Part shown: positions 1 to 5,658 of the stretch, piece after piece
Position numbering within the stretch: position 1 is the first letter of the stretch
Layout of the letters: every line of letters begins with the position of its first letter
NCBI GenBank assembly: GCA_964586135.1
Contig: CAZPGS010000030.1
Span: 1-9,474, forward strand
Direction of reading: 5' to 3'
Source of the DNA: WYZ-LMO8 sp964586135
GTDB lineage: Archaea; Thermoproteota; Methanomethylicia; Nezhaarchaeales; WYZ-LMO8
Length of the DNA stretch: 9,474 nucleotides
Made by a program: the position numbers and the translations under genes
The notes under the pieces: model-generated
Told to the model about the DNA's origin: nothing
Database searches by the model: none
What the model saw: the letters and a program-made list of their open reading frames with translations, nothing else

Positions 1-75
1 GCCGTCCCTGCCCACGAACGCCCCCACTTCCCTGAGGAACACTACCTTGACGTACTTCACGAGAAGCCCCGACAT
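1..75 (-). CDS. partial hypothetical protein, 5' end only (possible GINS B-domain-like start)
   Basis: An open frame enters from the left edge and begins at ATG 75 on the minus strand, giving 25 residues that contain KVVFLREVGAFVGRDG. That stretch resembles the beta-rich B domain of archaeal GINS replication proteins (pattern V-x-F-L-x-x-V-x-x-F-V-G-x-D-G), but 25 residues are not enough to decide. In frame upstream there is a stop (TAA at 124-126) followed by a GTG at 121-123, so a start 16 codons earlier is possible; the extra residues would be strongly basic (four consecutive Arg). No convincing TATA box lies at the expected distance from ATG 75. It is transcribed in the same direction as the Nudix gene, with 228 bases between them. 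Confidence 0.4.
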   Translation of the reverse strand, partial: MSGLLVKYVKVVFLREVGAFVGRDG

Positions 76-303
76 AAGCTTAAACAGCACTGAGTGAAAA
101 GCCCTACGCCTGCGTGGGTGGGGATGCACTTAGCTGCTCACCCCGTGCAGTGCCGTCGTAGAACTCATGACTATCAAGCTCGGCCCATATCAGGATCGCA
201 CCGTTGATTGTGCGTCTTTTAGAACGATGATTAGCCGTTGAGGGCTTTTGCGTAGACTCGCAAAACAAGCTGCGACGGAGTTAAGCGAGTAAGGCCTTGG
301 TCA
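76..303. other. intergenic region between the partial gene and the Nudix gene
   Basis: This 228-base stretch holds no convincing gene. It contains a short perfect inverted repeat, TTTTGCG at 246-252 and CGCAAAA at 259-265, with a 6-base loop, which lies downstream of the Nudix stop codon at 304-306 on the minus strand and could end or stabilise that transcript. It has no T-run typical of archaeal terminators. A 46-codon open stretch on the minus strand lacks a good start and matches nothing I recognise. Confidence 0.35.
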
Positions 304-792
304 CTACTTTTCAACGACCTCGTGGTCAGAACCTTCTAGAGGTAGGCACGTCAGCCCGAACTTCTTAATTCTCATTAAAACCCTCTTTACAGTCCTGGAG
401 ACATTAGGCGCGTCGAGGGCTTCATCTATCTTAAGCCACGCCGCGTTTCTCGCGTCTTCACCGGCCTTCAACTCGCCCCTCACGCTACTCGAGTCGAATA
501 GCACATGAACTATGAGGTAGTGGAACTTAACCTCGCCATTAGGGTCCCTAACGATGTTGTTTAAGACCCATAGAATGCCCATGGGCTCGGCTTCTAGGCC
601 CGTTTCCTCGATCAACTCCCTCTTAGCAGCTTCGCCGAGCCTCTCGCCGGCCTTAATGACGCCTCCGGGAAAGGACCACTTGCCGACAGCAGGAGGATGA
701 CCCCTCTCGACGAGGAGGACCCTGTCGCCAGCTATGAGCACGGCGACTACAGTGGCGATGGCGAATCTGGGGTAAAGCCTGTCGAGGCTCAC
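304..792 (-). CDS. Nudix hydrolase (ADP-ribose pyrophosphatase-like)
   Basis: The protein carries a complete Nudix box G-x5-E-x7-R-E-U-x-E-E-x-G-U, from the Gly of GGVIKAGE to the Leu of REL-IEETGL, so it should hydrolyse a nucleoside diphosphate linked to another moiety with Mg2+. ADP-ribose or related sugar nucleotides are the usual substrates of archaeal members of this size; the real substrate cannot be read from the sequence. I choose the GTG at 790-792 (162 residues), because GGTG sits eight bases before it as a ribosome-binding site and the typical domain start (LYPRFAIATVVAVLI) follows at once. The frame stays open upstream to an ATG at 879 (191 residues), but that would add 29 basic, low-complexity residues. 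A TATA-like ATAAAT (minus-strand reading of 829-834) is about 40 bases before the GTG and fits a short leader. It is a free-standing gene, separated from the isomerase upstream. Confidence 0.85.
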   Translation of the reverse strand: MSLDRLYPRFAIATVVAVLIAGDRVLLVERGHPPAVGKWSFPGGVIKAGERLGEAAKRELIEETGLEAEPMGILWVLNNIVRDPNGEVKFHYLIVHVLFDSSSVRGELKAGEDARNAAWLKIDEALDAPNVSRTVKRVLMRIKKFGLTCLPLEGSDHEVVEK

Positions 793-828
793 AGCTGTGG
801 CACCAAACGATAAGGGGGATAGACCACG

Positions 829-834
829 ATTTAT
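829..834 (-). promoter_or_regulatory. TATA-like element of the Nudix gene
   Basis: Read on the minus strand the bases are ATAAAT, about 40 bases before the proposed GTG start at 792. With the usual 25-27 base distance from A-box to transcription start, the mRNA would begin near 806 and include the GGTG ribosome-binding site. This also argues against the upstream ATG at 879, which would then lie outside the transcript. Confidence 0.4.
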
Positions 835-974
835 GTGTTGGGGCCTCGCGCCTTTACGCGACGCTCCTTTGCGAGGCAAGAGATGGCAAGGCTGTGGCCG
901 TTGACGAATCTCAGGGCGGGCTCGGCCAGTCGATGAACTAGCGCCAAAGCCAGTTCGGGGCTTGGTATAGCTCT

Positions 975-2039
975 TCAGAATAAGTAGATGAAGTCGTCGT
1001 CATCGTCTTTGGCTTCCCTCGATCGCTCGAGGGTCTTCGCTACGGCCGCGGGCGGGAACACGCCCCTGTGAGTTATTATCCCCGAAATATACTTCGCCGG
1101 GACCACGTCGAAGGCGGGGTAGTACCCCCTAACCCCCTCGGGGGCTATCCTCTTGCCCTCAAAGCAAAGCACTTCTTCGCCGCTCCTCTCTTCAATCGGT
1201 ATCTCCTCACCCGTCCTTATTTGAGGGTCAGGCCAGGCCGCGACGTAGAAGGGCACGTTGTTTTCAAAAGCGGCAAGGGCTATCAAGTAAGTCCCTACTT
1301 TGTTCGCTATGTCGCCATTCATGGCACATCTATCTGACCCTACGATCACTACATCCGCCATACCCTTCCAGAGGACGTAGCCCGCTGCGCTGTCGGGTAT
1401 TACGGTGACGTCAAATCCCTCGTTGGTCAATTCCCACGCCGTCTCTCTTGCGCCTTGCAGATAAGGCCTCGTCTCTGTGGCTATGAACTTCACGCTCTTC
1501 CCCTGCCTCTTGCACGCCCTCGCTAGGAGCACCATCATCCCGGACATATTGCAGTGAGTGAGTATCGTGTCGCCATCCTCGATGAGGGGGGCCGCGACCT
1601 CGGCCCACTTGAGCGCGACCTCCTTCATCCTCCTAATCCATAGCTCCACCCTCTCGTCGACGAACTTCGCGATGTCGAGGTTTTCTTTCCAAGCCCTCAC
1701 CGCATACTCATAGACCCTCTCGGCTACTCTGCGGAGGTTTGCGGTGGGCCTAGCACTCCCCAGCGCGTTCCTCGCCCTATCTAGTTCGCGCAAGAGCTCG
1801 CGAGGGTCCAAGTGCTTATTCTTAATGGCTGTCAGCCTCATAGACTCTAGTACCACGTAGAATTGCCCGAGGGCCCTAGTCTTCATGTCCTTGATGGCCT
1901 TGGCGGCTTCTTCGTATGTGGCTACGTATATGAAGCTCACCTGGGGGAGCTTGCTCTCATCGAGGATCTTGATCTCATCGCCCTCTATCCAAGCGGGACG
2001 GGCCAGCAAGGGCAGTTCCGGGTCCTTCGGGTTGATCAT
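975..2039 (-). CDS. MtnA/eIF2B-alpha family isomerase (methylthioribose-1-phosphate isomerase-like)
   Basis: The 354-residue protein belongs to the family of sugar-1-phosphate isomerases related to eIF2B subunits. MtnA converts 5-methylthioribose-1-phosphate to methylthioribulose-1-phosphate in methionine salvage. Visible landmarks are SARPTAN near residue 95, THCNMSG with catalytic-type Cys163, ETRPYLQGARETAWEL from 189, GSDRCAMNGDIANKVGTY with catalytic-type Asp236, and YYPAFDVVPAKYISGIIT-like C-terminal sequence. Length matches MtnA. The N-terminal motif normally reading RGAPAIG is here RALGQFY (Arg55), so the substrate may differ; ribose-1,5-bisphosphate isomerase and uncharacterised aIF2B-like paralogues are alternatives. 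The C-terminus ends in an acidic tail with five consecutive Asp. The start ATG at 2037-2039 is supported by GGAGGTG eight bases upstream. It appears monocistronic. Confidence 0.85.
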   Translation of the reverse strand: MINPKDPELPLLARPAWIEGDEIKILDESKLPQVSFIYVATYEEAAKAIKDMKTRALGQFYVVLESMRLTAIKNKHLDPRELLRELDRARNALGSARPTANLRRVAERVYEYAVRAWKENLDIAKFVDERVELWIRRMKEVALKWAEVAAPLIEDGDTILTHCNMSGMMVLLARACKRQGKSVKFIATETRPYLQGARETAWELTNEGFDVTVIPDSAAGYVLWKGMADVVIVGSDRCAMNGDIANKVGTYLIALAAFENNVPFYVAAWPDPQIRTGEEIPIEERSGEEVLCFEGKRIAPEGVRGYYPAFDVVPAKYISGIITHRGVFPPAAVAKTLERSREAKDDDDDFIYLF

Positions 2040-2047
2040 GACATCCG

Positions 2048-2083
2048 CACCTCCGCCTTACCCGAGGCACCTCACTAAATTAG
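2048..2083 (-). promoter_or_regulatory. promoter and ribosome-binding site of the isomerase gene
   Basis: On the minus strand GGAGGTG (2054-2048) stands eight bases before ATG 2039, close to the full anti-16S complement. Further upstream the palindromic CTAATTTAG (2083-2075) lies about 40 bases before the start and is the best TATA candidate. Together they predict a leader of about 14 bases containing the ribosome-binding site near its 5' end. Confidence 0.5.
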
Positions 2084-2190
2084 TTTGCACGCCTCAACCG
2101 GCGAAGAGCGTGCAGCGACGTGAGCCCTATCGCCTCCACGCTCAAGCGCGTGCTCGTCCTGGCCGAGTAGCACGAGCTCCTTTAAAGAAG
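2083..2190 (+). pseudogene. remnant of a second dual-specificity phosphatase gene
   Basis: Between about 2128 and 2187 the plus strand matches positions 2636-2694 of the intact phosphatase gene at about 49 of 59 bases. Its translation SPIASTLKRVLVLAE, stop, HELL, stop aligns with DSIASTFKCVVVLAE-E-HELLY of the intact protein. The GAG codon after LAE has become TAG and the Tyr codon after HELL has become TAA. Weaker similarity continues upstream to about 2083. Only the part equivalent to residues about 11-45 survives; after about 2190 the sequence passes directly into the cassette that also follows the intact gene. It is a decayed paralogue, not an expressed protein. Confidence 0.7.
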
Positions 2191-2280
2191 CCCATATAAG
2201 CCCTCGACGACAAAGATGTACACGAGCTCCGCGAAGGCAAGGAGCTTCTTGGAGGTCCTCTCACAGGCGGTCGTGATGCG
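2172..2280 (+). repeat. diverged repeat cassette, copy A (TATA element plus small hydrophobic-protein start)
   Basis: This stretch aligns with 3592-3710. Shared are a purine-rich segment (AAAGAAGCCC versus AGAGAGGCCC), a TATA-like box (CATATAAG at 2193-2200 versus CTATAG), the block GCCCTCGACGAC, and a coding-like stretch reading ARSFLEVLSQAVV here versus SRTLLEALL-stop-VVAGVA in copy B. An ATG at 2216 opens a 28-residue frame that ends at 2302. Its ATG is only about 20 bases after the TATA centre, too close for a normal leaderless start, so expression is doubtful. Confidence 0.55.
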
Positions 2281-2282
2281 AC

Positions 2283-2453
2283 ATGGACCGAGACTACGCT
2301 AGGGACATGATGTGGTTCCTTGAATTCATGGAGAAGGGGAGGCGTAAGAAGGGGAGGACCGCGAAGACGCGGACGAAAAGGCGATGTGATCGCCTCACTA
2401 CACGTCGACCGAGCGAGAGGAGCGGACCGCACTGGCGTTGCGGAGTCCTGTAG
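2283..2453 (+). CDS. small basic ORF of doubtful status
   Basis: A 56-codon frame begins with ATG at 2283 and reads MDRDYARDMMWFLEFMEKGR, then becomes extremely Lys/Arg-rich. The first 20 residues look like plausible protein, amphipathic with aromatic residues; the rest reads like translated GC-rich noncoding DNA. It overlaps the end of copy A in another frame, so it may be a frameshifted remnant of the gene that copy A once started. I recognise no family and see no ribosome-binding site. Confidence 0.15.
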   Translation: MDRDYARDMMWFLEFMEKGRRKKGRTAKTRTKRRCDRLTTRRPSERSGPHWRCGVL

Positions 2454-2559
2454 CCGTTAGCTCGACACTACCTCGACGAAGGGCCGCCGTGGAAGCGAGC
2501 TCGCGCGAAGCCATATAGCCATATATGTCCTCCGCACCACAAGCCCCTAGGCGACGCCA
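2454..2559 (+). promoter_or_regulatory. promoter region of the phosphatase-HD gene
   Basis: The best TATA box is CATATATG at 2520-2527, preceded by a second similar CATATAG at 2512-2518. From its centre to the GTG start at 2560 is about 36 bases, which predicts a leader of about ten bases. No ribosome-binding motif is present, in keeping with near-leaderless translation. Nothing else is recognisable in the stretch. Confidence 0.45.
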
Positions 2560-3594
2560 GTGCTCTTCTTCAAGTGGGTCGTCTTCGGAAAGCTTGCCGC
2601 GTCGGGCATGCCGAGCGAGGGCGACCTAGACTCCATCGCCTCCACCTTCAAGTGCGTGGTCGTGCTGGCTGAGGAGCACGAGCTCCTCTACGACAAGTAC
2701 GACCTCGAGAAGGGGGGCGTTCGAGTAGTCCACAAGCCCGTGCCAGACTTCGGGACGCTAAACCTCGTCGACCTCCACGGGCTCGTGGACGAAATTCGGA
2801 GCTACGAGGGGCCCGTGCTCGTGCACTGCTACGGCGGCGGGGGGAGGAGCGGGCTCGTGGTCGTCGCTTACCTCATGGCGACCGAGGGGCTGGGCTGGGA
2901 AGAGGCCTTGGAGAGGGCCAGGGGGATCGAGCCGGCTTTCGTCGAGACCAAGGAGCAGTACAGGACGCTTTGGCTCTACGACAGGCTCTTGGAGGCGGTT
3001 CCGCCGAGGCTCTTCTCGAAGGCCATCGAGATCGGCAGAGCTCAGGGCCGGTTCGGCCGAGGCGTCGGCCACGCCTCCAAGGTACTCGAGCTCACGGTCG
3101 AGCTGTCGGAGGAGCTGAGGAGGCTCGGCCTAGCTCATCTGAGCACCGAGGCTCGGAGGGCCCTGTACCTGGCGGCCCTCTTACACGACATCGGGGTGTG
3201 CAGGCTGTCGGGCTCGGAGCTCGACGACGCCCACAGAGAGCACTCCTACGAGCTGATGCTCGAGCACGCGGAGGAGCTGAGCGTTGCCTGCGACCGCGCC
3301 GCCGTCGAGAAGGCGGCCTTGATGGCTCGAAGCCACGGAAGGGACGACCCCGTCCCAGTGAGCGCCGATAAGGAGCTATTAACGGCCATAGGGGTCTTGA
3401 GGGTCGCCGACGGGCTGGACTACTCCCTCGACCAGTCAGTCGAGAGGTTGGGGGTCGATCGCAGGGGGGAGGGGCTGGTCATCAAGGTCAGTTGCAGAAG
3501 GGAAAGCCTCAGTTGCGAGTTCAACAAGAGGAGGGCCGACGAGAAGAAGCTGTTGTTGGAAGACGTGCTGGGAATGCCCATAACGGTGGAGTAG
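2560..3594 (+). CDS. dual-specificity phosphatase fused to an HD hydrolase domain
   Basis: This 344-residue protein joins two phosphohydrolase domains. Residues about 1-145 form a dual-specificity (Cys-based) phosphatase: the P-loop HCYGGGGRSG gives nucleophile Cys90 and phosphate-binding Arg96, and Asp63 in PVPDFGTL is the likely general acid. Residues about 160-345 form an HD domain: His171, the His209-Asp210 pair in ALLHDIG, His225/His228 in DDAHREHSYEL, His259 in ARSHGRDD, and Asp284/Asp287 in VADGLDYS. The HAxHSYEL and ADxLDxS pattern resembles the C-terminal HD domain of Ppx/GppA proteins. The two sites might act in sequence on one substrate, or the HD part might bind a nucleotide or polyphosphate to control the phosphatase; neither is shown. 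The GTG at 2560 is preferred to the internal ATG at 2608 because FFKWVVFGKLAASGMPSEGDL is the normal N-terminal strand of such phosphatases. A decayed paralogue lies just upstream. Confidence 0.85.
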   Translation: MLFFKWVVFGKLAASGMPSEGDLDSIASTFKCVVVLAEEHELLYDKYDLEKGGVRVVHKPVPDFGTLNLVDLHGLVDEIRSYEGPVLVHCYGGGGRSGLVVVAYLMATEGLGWEEALERARGIEPAFVETKEQYRTLWLYDRLLEAVPPRLFSKAIEIGRAQGRFGRGVGHASKVLELTVELSEELRRLGLAHLSTEARRALYLAALLHDIGVCRLSGSELDDAHREHSYELMLEHAEELSVACDRAAVEKAALMARSHGRDDPVPVSADKELLTAIGVLRVADGLDYSLDQSVERLGVDRRGEGLVIKVSCRRESLSCEFNKRRADEKKLLLEDVLGMPITVE

Positions 3595-3710
3595 AGCCCT
3601 TCAGAGAGGCCCTATAGCCCTCGACGACGAAATACCATACGTGGCGCGCCGTGAAGTCGAGGACCCTCTTGGAAGCCCTCTTGTAGGTGGTCGCGGGCGT
3701 AGCCATAGGC
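3592..3710 (+). repeat. diverged repeat cassette, copy B
   Basis: Homologous to 2172-2280 and placed immediately after the stop of the intact phosphatase-HD gene. It contains a TATA-like box (CCTATAGCCC, 3611-3620), the shared block GCCCTCGACGAC, and the start of a coding-like stretch, VKSRTLLEALL from GTG 3651, ended by TAG at 3684-3686 where copy A has TCACAG. Presence of the same cassette after both the intact gene and its remnant shows that the duplicated unit was phosphatase plus downstream sequence. Confidence 0.55.
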
Positions 3711-4167
3711 GTGGCCTCCGCCTACCTCGTCCTCGAGCTCGGCGCAGGGGTTGAGCGGGTTTCAAGTCGGCACGTGGAGGACCTCGCTGGCGATGCTGTC
3801 TGAAAGGGCAAATCCCTACACGAGGGCTTGGGTCGTGGCTCATGAGGTCGAGCCCCAGGGCGACATTCACGACTGACAACCCCGTGCTGGTGGAGATAGC
3901 GAAGAACGCCATCGTTGAGAACGAGGTCGAGAGGACGCTGATACTGCCGCGAGTACTCCGATAGAGGCCCCGACGGACGCGCACCTCTTCTGGAGGAGCG
4001 GGGTCCCGATATGCAGCTTGATAAGTGGGCCCCTATACCTCTTCGACTCCAAGGACGCGCCCGACGAGGTGGCCAAAGACCAGCTCCCCTTGCTGACGAA
4101 TACGTTCATCGATGTAATGAGGGAGCTGGACAAAGTCCCCGCCGAGAAGATAAGGGCCAAGGAGTAG
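3651..4167 (+). pseudogene. multiply broken gene(s) ending in an M28-peptidase-like C-terminus
   Basis: Protein-like sequence runs across all three plus frames. From 3651: VKSRTLLEALL, TAG, then VVAGVAIGVASAYLVLELGA (a membrane-segment-like stretch) onward to a TGA at 3801. From 3793: ERANPYTRAWVVAHEVEP to a TGA at 3876, where VVAH resembles the first metal-binding strand of M28 aminopeptidases. From 3842: DNPVLVEIAKNAIVENEVER with a stop at 3962. Then EYSDRGP (3951-3971) and, in the next frame, TDAHLFWRSGVPICSLISGP from 3973, continuing to the TAG at 4165. The last pieces join into one M28-like C-terminal half (sD-x-H-x-F-W-x-x-G-I-P pattern, then YLFDSKDAPDEVA). At least three frame changes and two stops are needed, while neighbouring genes are intact, so true decay is more likely than sequencing error. 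Whether the hydrophobic 5' part belonged to the same gene is unclear. Confidence 0.55.
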
Positions 4168-4213
4168 TGCGACGAAAACCCGCCTCTCTTTTCCTCTGCG
4201 ACGAGCGCCACCT

Positions 4214-4987
4214 TTAAGGCCGAGGAGCCAGGACGACGCGGCCTCCTCTCCTCTCCAAGAAGCCCTCCTCGGCCAGGAGGTCGAGAGCCCTCTCTAAGTA
4301 GAGGGGGTCGGGGCGCGAGCCGTACCAGCTCTCGAAGAGCTCCCCCACTTCCTCCACCGCCAGGGAGCTCCTGCCCTCTGTAGCCGAGGCCTCGAGCGCT
4401 ACCCTGACGAACTGCTTGTAGTCGTCGAGCCTGGACCACGGGAACTGGTACCAAACGAAGCCCTTCTCCTCTCTCACGAAGTAGTCGGGCCTCACCTTGC
4501 AGGCCGTGGACTTCCACACTAGGGCGGCGGTCCTGAGCTCTGAGGACCCCCAATCCCCTTGGACGACGCGCCTCGCCAAGTCCATGTGGTAGCCTGTGAC
4601 TACTATCTCCTCGACCAATAGGGACCTCATGCCCCTCAGGTCGACGTGGTAATTGAAGCTTAGGGCACACTTGAGCCTGCTGACCACGCGCGCTATCGCC
4701 TCTTCGTACGATGACCCCCTCCTGGAGGCTTCGACCCAGCCCCTCACTAGGTCGGCTGTGTACTTCTCGCCCGGCCTCGTCGGCCCCTCAACCCACTTGA
4801 CCGGGACGCATAGCAGGTTGCTGACGTCGAGGAAGTCGCACAGGAGCCTCGCGACGACGAAGCCTCCCCTGCCGATCGCGACCACGACCTCGGGTCTAAA
4901 GCCGTCGCTAACCACACTCTTGCTGAGCTCGGCGGTCCACTCGACGACCTCGCGCCAATCGACGAACTTGACCGGGTAGAGGGCCAT
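4214..4987 (-). CDS. phosphoribosyltransferase-like protein with winged-helix-like C-terminal tail
   Basis: The 257-residue protein has a type I phosphoribosyltransferase core: VKFVDWREVVEWTAELSKSV, PEVVVAIGRGGFVVARLLCDFL (first PRPP loop region, residues 33-53) and SLLVEEIVVTGYHMDLARRV (residues 122-141) in place of the usual PRPP signature with two Asp and TG(K/R). PDYFVREEKGFVWYQFPW near 168-185 matches archaeal purine-base transferases (Gpt/Hpt type), so a purine salvage role is the first guess. Unlike them it has about 45 extra residues between strands (about 65-118) and a C-terminal AVEEVGELFESWYG...LDLLAEEGFLERRGGRVVL (200-252) that looks like a small winged helix. ATG 4987 is chosen over an in-frame upstream ATG at 5179 because a TATA-like CTTATTTTGA lies 29 bases before it, fitting a leaderless mRNA, and the fold starts there. 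Confidence 0.75.
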   Translation of the reverse strand: MALYPVKFVDWREVVEWTAELSKSVVSDGFRPEVVVAIGRGGFVVARLLCDFLDVSNLLCVPVKWVEGPTRPGEKYTADLVRGWVEASRRGSSYEEAIARVVSRLKCALSFNYHVDLRGMRSLLVEEIVVTGYHMDLARRVVQGDWGSSELRTAALVWKSTACKVRPDYFVREEKGFVWYQFPWSRLDDYKQFVRVALEASATEGRSSLAVEEVGELFESWYGSRPDPLYLERALDLLAEEGFLERRGGRVVLAPRP

Positions 4988-5010
4988 AGTCAATAGCGAG
5001 CGCGCCGCCC

Positions 5011-5020
5011 TCAAAATAAG
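5011..5020 (-). promoter_or_regulatory. TATA-like element for leaderless phosphoribosyltransferase mRNA
   Basis: On the minus strand CTTATTTTGA is centred about 29 bases before ATG 4987. That distance places the transcription start within a few bases of the ATG, the normal arrangement for leaderless genes in Thermoproteota, and no ribosome-binding motif is seen. Confidence 0.5.
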
Positions 5021-5154
5021 AGTTGCTACTCGAAAAATAGTAGGCGTCAAAGCCCCTCGATCGCAAAGCTCTATAGCTAGCCCTCGCAAGCAACTTAAGC
5101 GGTGCGGGCCGTGCGCGAATGGCTTGTCGTCGCCCTCGGAGCGAGGCCGCGGTC

Positions 5155-5177
5155 CCGCGCCCCGGTACCGGCGCGCC
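5155..5177. repeat. GC-rich palindrome before the 90-residue gene
   Basis: CCGGTACCGG (5162-5171) is a perfect ten-base palindrome, extended on both sides by CGCG arms with a two-base mismatch and continuing into GGCGCGCC (5170-5177). It ends eight bases before the ATG at 5185. It could form a hairpin in a leader or bind a dimeric regulator in the divergent region; chance in GC-rich DNA is also possible. Confidence 0.35.
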
Positions 5178-5184
5178 ATAGGCT

Positions 5185-5457
5185 ATGCGATTGGTGATGG
5201 AGATGGAGTTCACGATATGTAAGAGGAAGGTCGACCTGACCAGGGAGAAGGTCGAGGAGGTCCTGGAGAAGCTGATAGCGGAGACCTTTAAGGGCAGGGC
5301 CAAGTACTACATAGAGTACAAGGGGATGAAGTACCCCGTGAAGCAGGTGATCTCGGCCGTCGTGGGCATACCGAAGGACTCGTTCGCTACTGAGCAGGCG
5401 TGCAGGATATTGAGGGCCCTGGGCTTCGAGGTCAGGGAGATCAGGAGGGGCGCCTGA
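5185..5457 (+). CDS. small protein resembling the ScoMcrA N-terminal domain
   Basis: A 90-residue protein with RAKYYIEYKGMKYPVKQVIS, then SFATEQACRILRALGFEVREI. The pattern (ykGkxYPxKxVI ... eqAcrxLrxLGFEV) resembles the small N-terminal domain found before nuclease and other domains in ScoMcrA-like restriction proteins, which also occurs alone; this is a resemblance by eye. The length suggests a single domain. Possible starts are ATG 5185, 5197 and 5203; GGTG ending six bases before 5203 favours the shorter form (84 residues). It is divergent from the phosphoribosyltransferase, and no other restriction gene is nearby. Alternative: an unrelated archaeal DNA- or RNA-binding protein. Confidence 0.6.
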   Translation: MRLVMEMEFTICKRKVDLTREKVEEVLEKLIAETFKGRAKYYIEYKGMKYPVKQVISAVVGIPKDSFATEQACRILRALGFEVREIRRGA

Positions 5458-5628
5458 CTTCACCTCGGCCAAGCCCGATGGAGCTCAATATTGGCCCCTC
5501 GGAGCTAGCCCTGTGGGCCGGTGAAGGGACTCCTCGTCGGCGAGTGGTGAGAGAGGTGGCTCGGGCCCGAGCCTTGCTCGAGCGCCCAGAGGCCGAAGGG
5601 AGCTCCCTTAGCGCGAGCCCCGCAAACG
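5458..5628. other. gene-poor stretch between the small protein and the retropepsin-like gene
   Basis: A plus frame from ATG 5478 to TAA 5694 is open for 72 codons, but its sequence is Arg/Ala/Gly-rich with no recognisable family, and a good promoter for the next gene lies inside its 3' part. I see no convincing RNA gene here. Confidence 0.3.
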
Positions 5629-5635
5629 TATTTAA
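5629..5635 (+). promoter_or_regulatory. TATA box upstream of the retropepsin-like gene
   Basis: TATTTAA in an otherwise GC-rich stretch is a good crenarchaeal A-box. A transcription start about 26 bases downstream falls near 5658, which would give the retropepsin-like gene a leader of about 74 bases, long for this organism, or would make a GTG at 5659 the first codon of a leaderless leader peptide. Confidence 0.5.
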
Positions 5636-5658
5636 CATGAAGTGCGCATTACTACTTG

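Noticed and set aside
220..245. C-box-like ACGATGA as box C/D sRNA
   Set aside because: It does not match RTGATGA fully and no D box follows at a suitable distance.
100..300. Minus-strand 46-codon open stretch before the partial gene
   Set aside because: No ATG or GTG start, no recognised family; only the string of open codons supports it.
1068..1337. Plus-strand 89-codon ORF inside the isomerase gene
   Set aside because: It is antisense to the well-supported MtnA-family gene and has no family features.
2142..2432. Minus-strand 96-codon ORF over the remnant region
   Set aside because: Low-complexity Ser/Pro/Arg translation, and the opposite strand carries the recognisable phosphatase remnant.
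3867..4670. Minus-strand 267-codon ORF
   Set aside because: It overlaps the phosphoribosyltransferase in another frame and the M28-like relic on the other strand; its translation is Arg/Gly/Pro-rich, typical of a shadow frame in GC-rich DNA.
4988..5179. N-terminal 64-residue extension of the phosphoribosyltransferase from ATG 5179
   Set aside because: The extension is Arg-rich without fold features, and a well-placed TATA box predicts transcription starting at ATG 4987.
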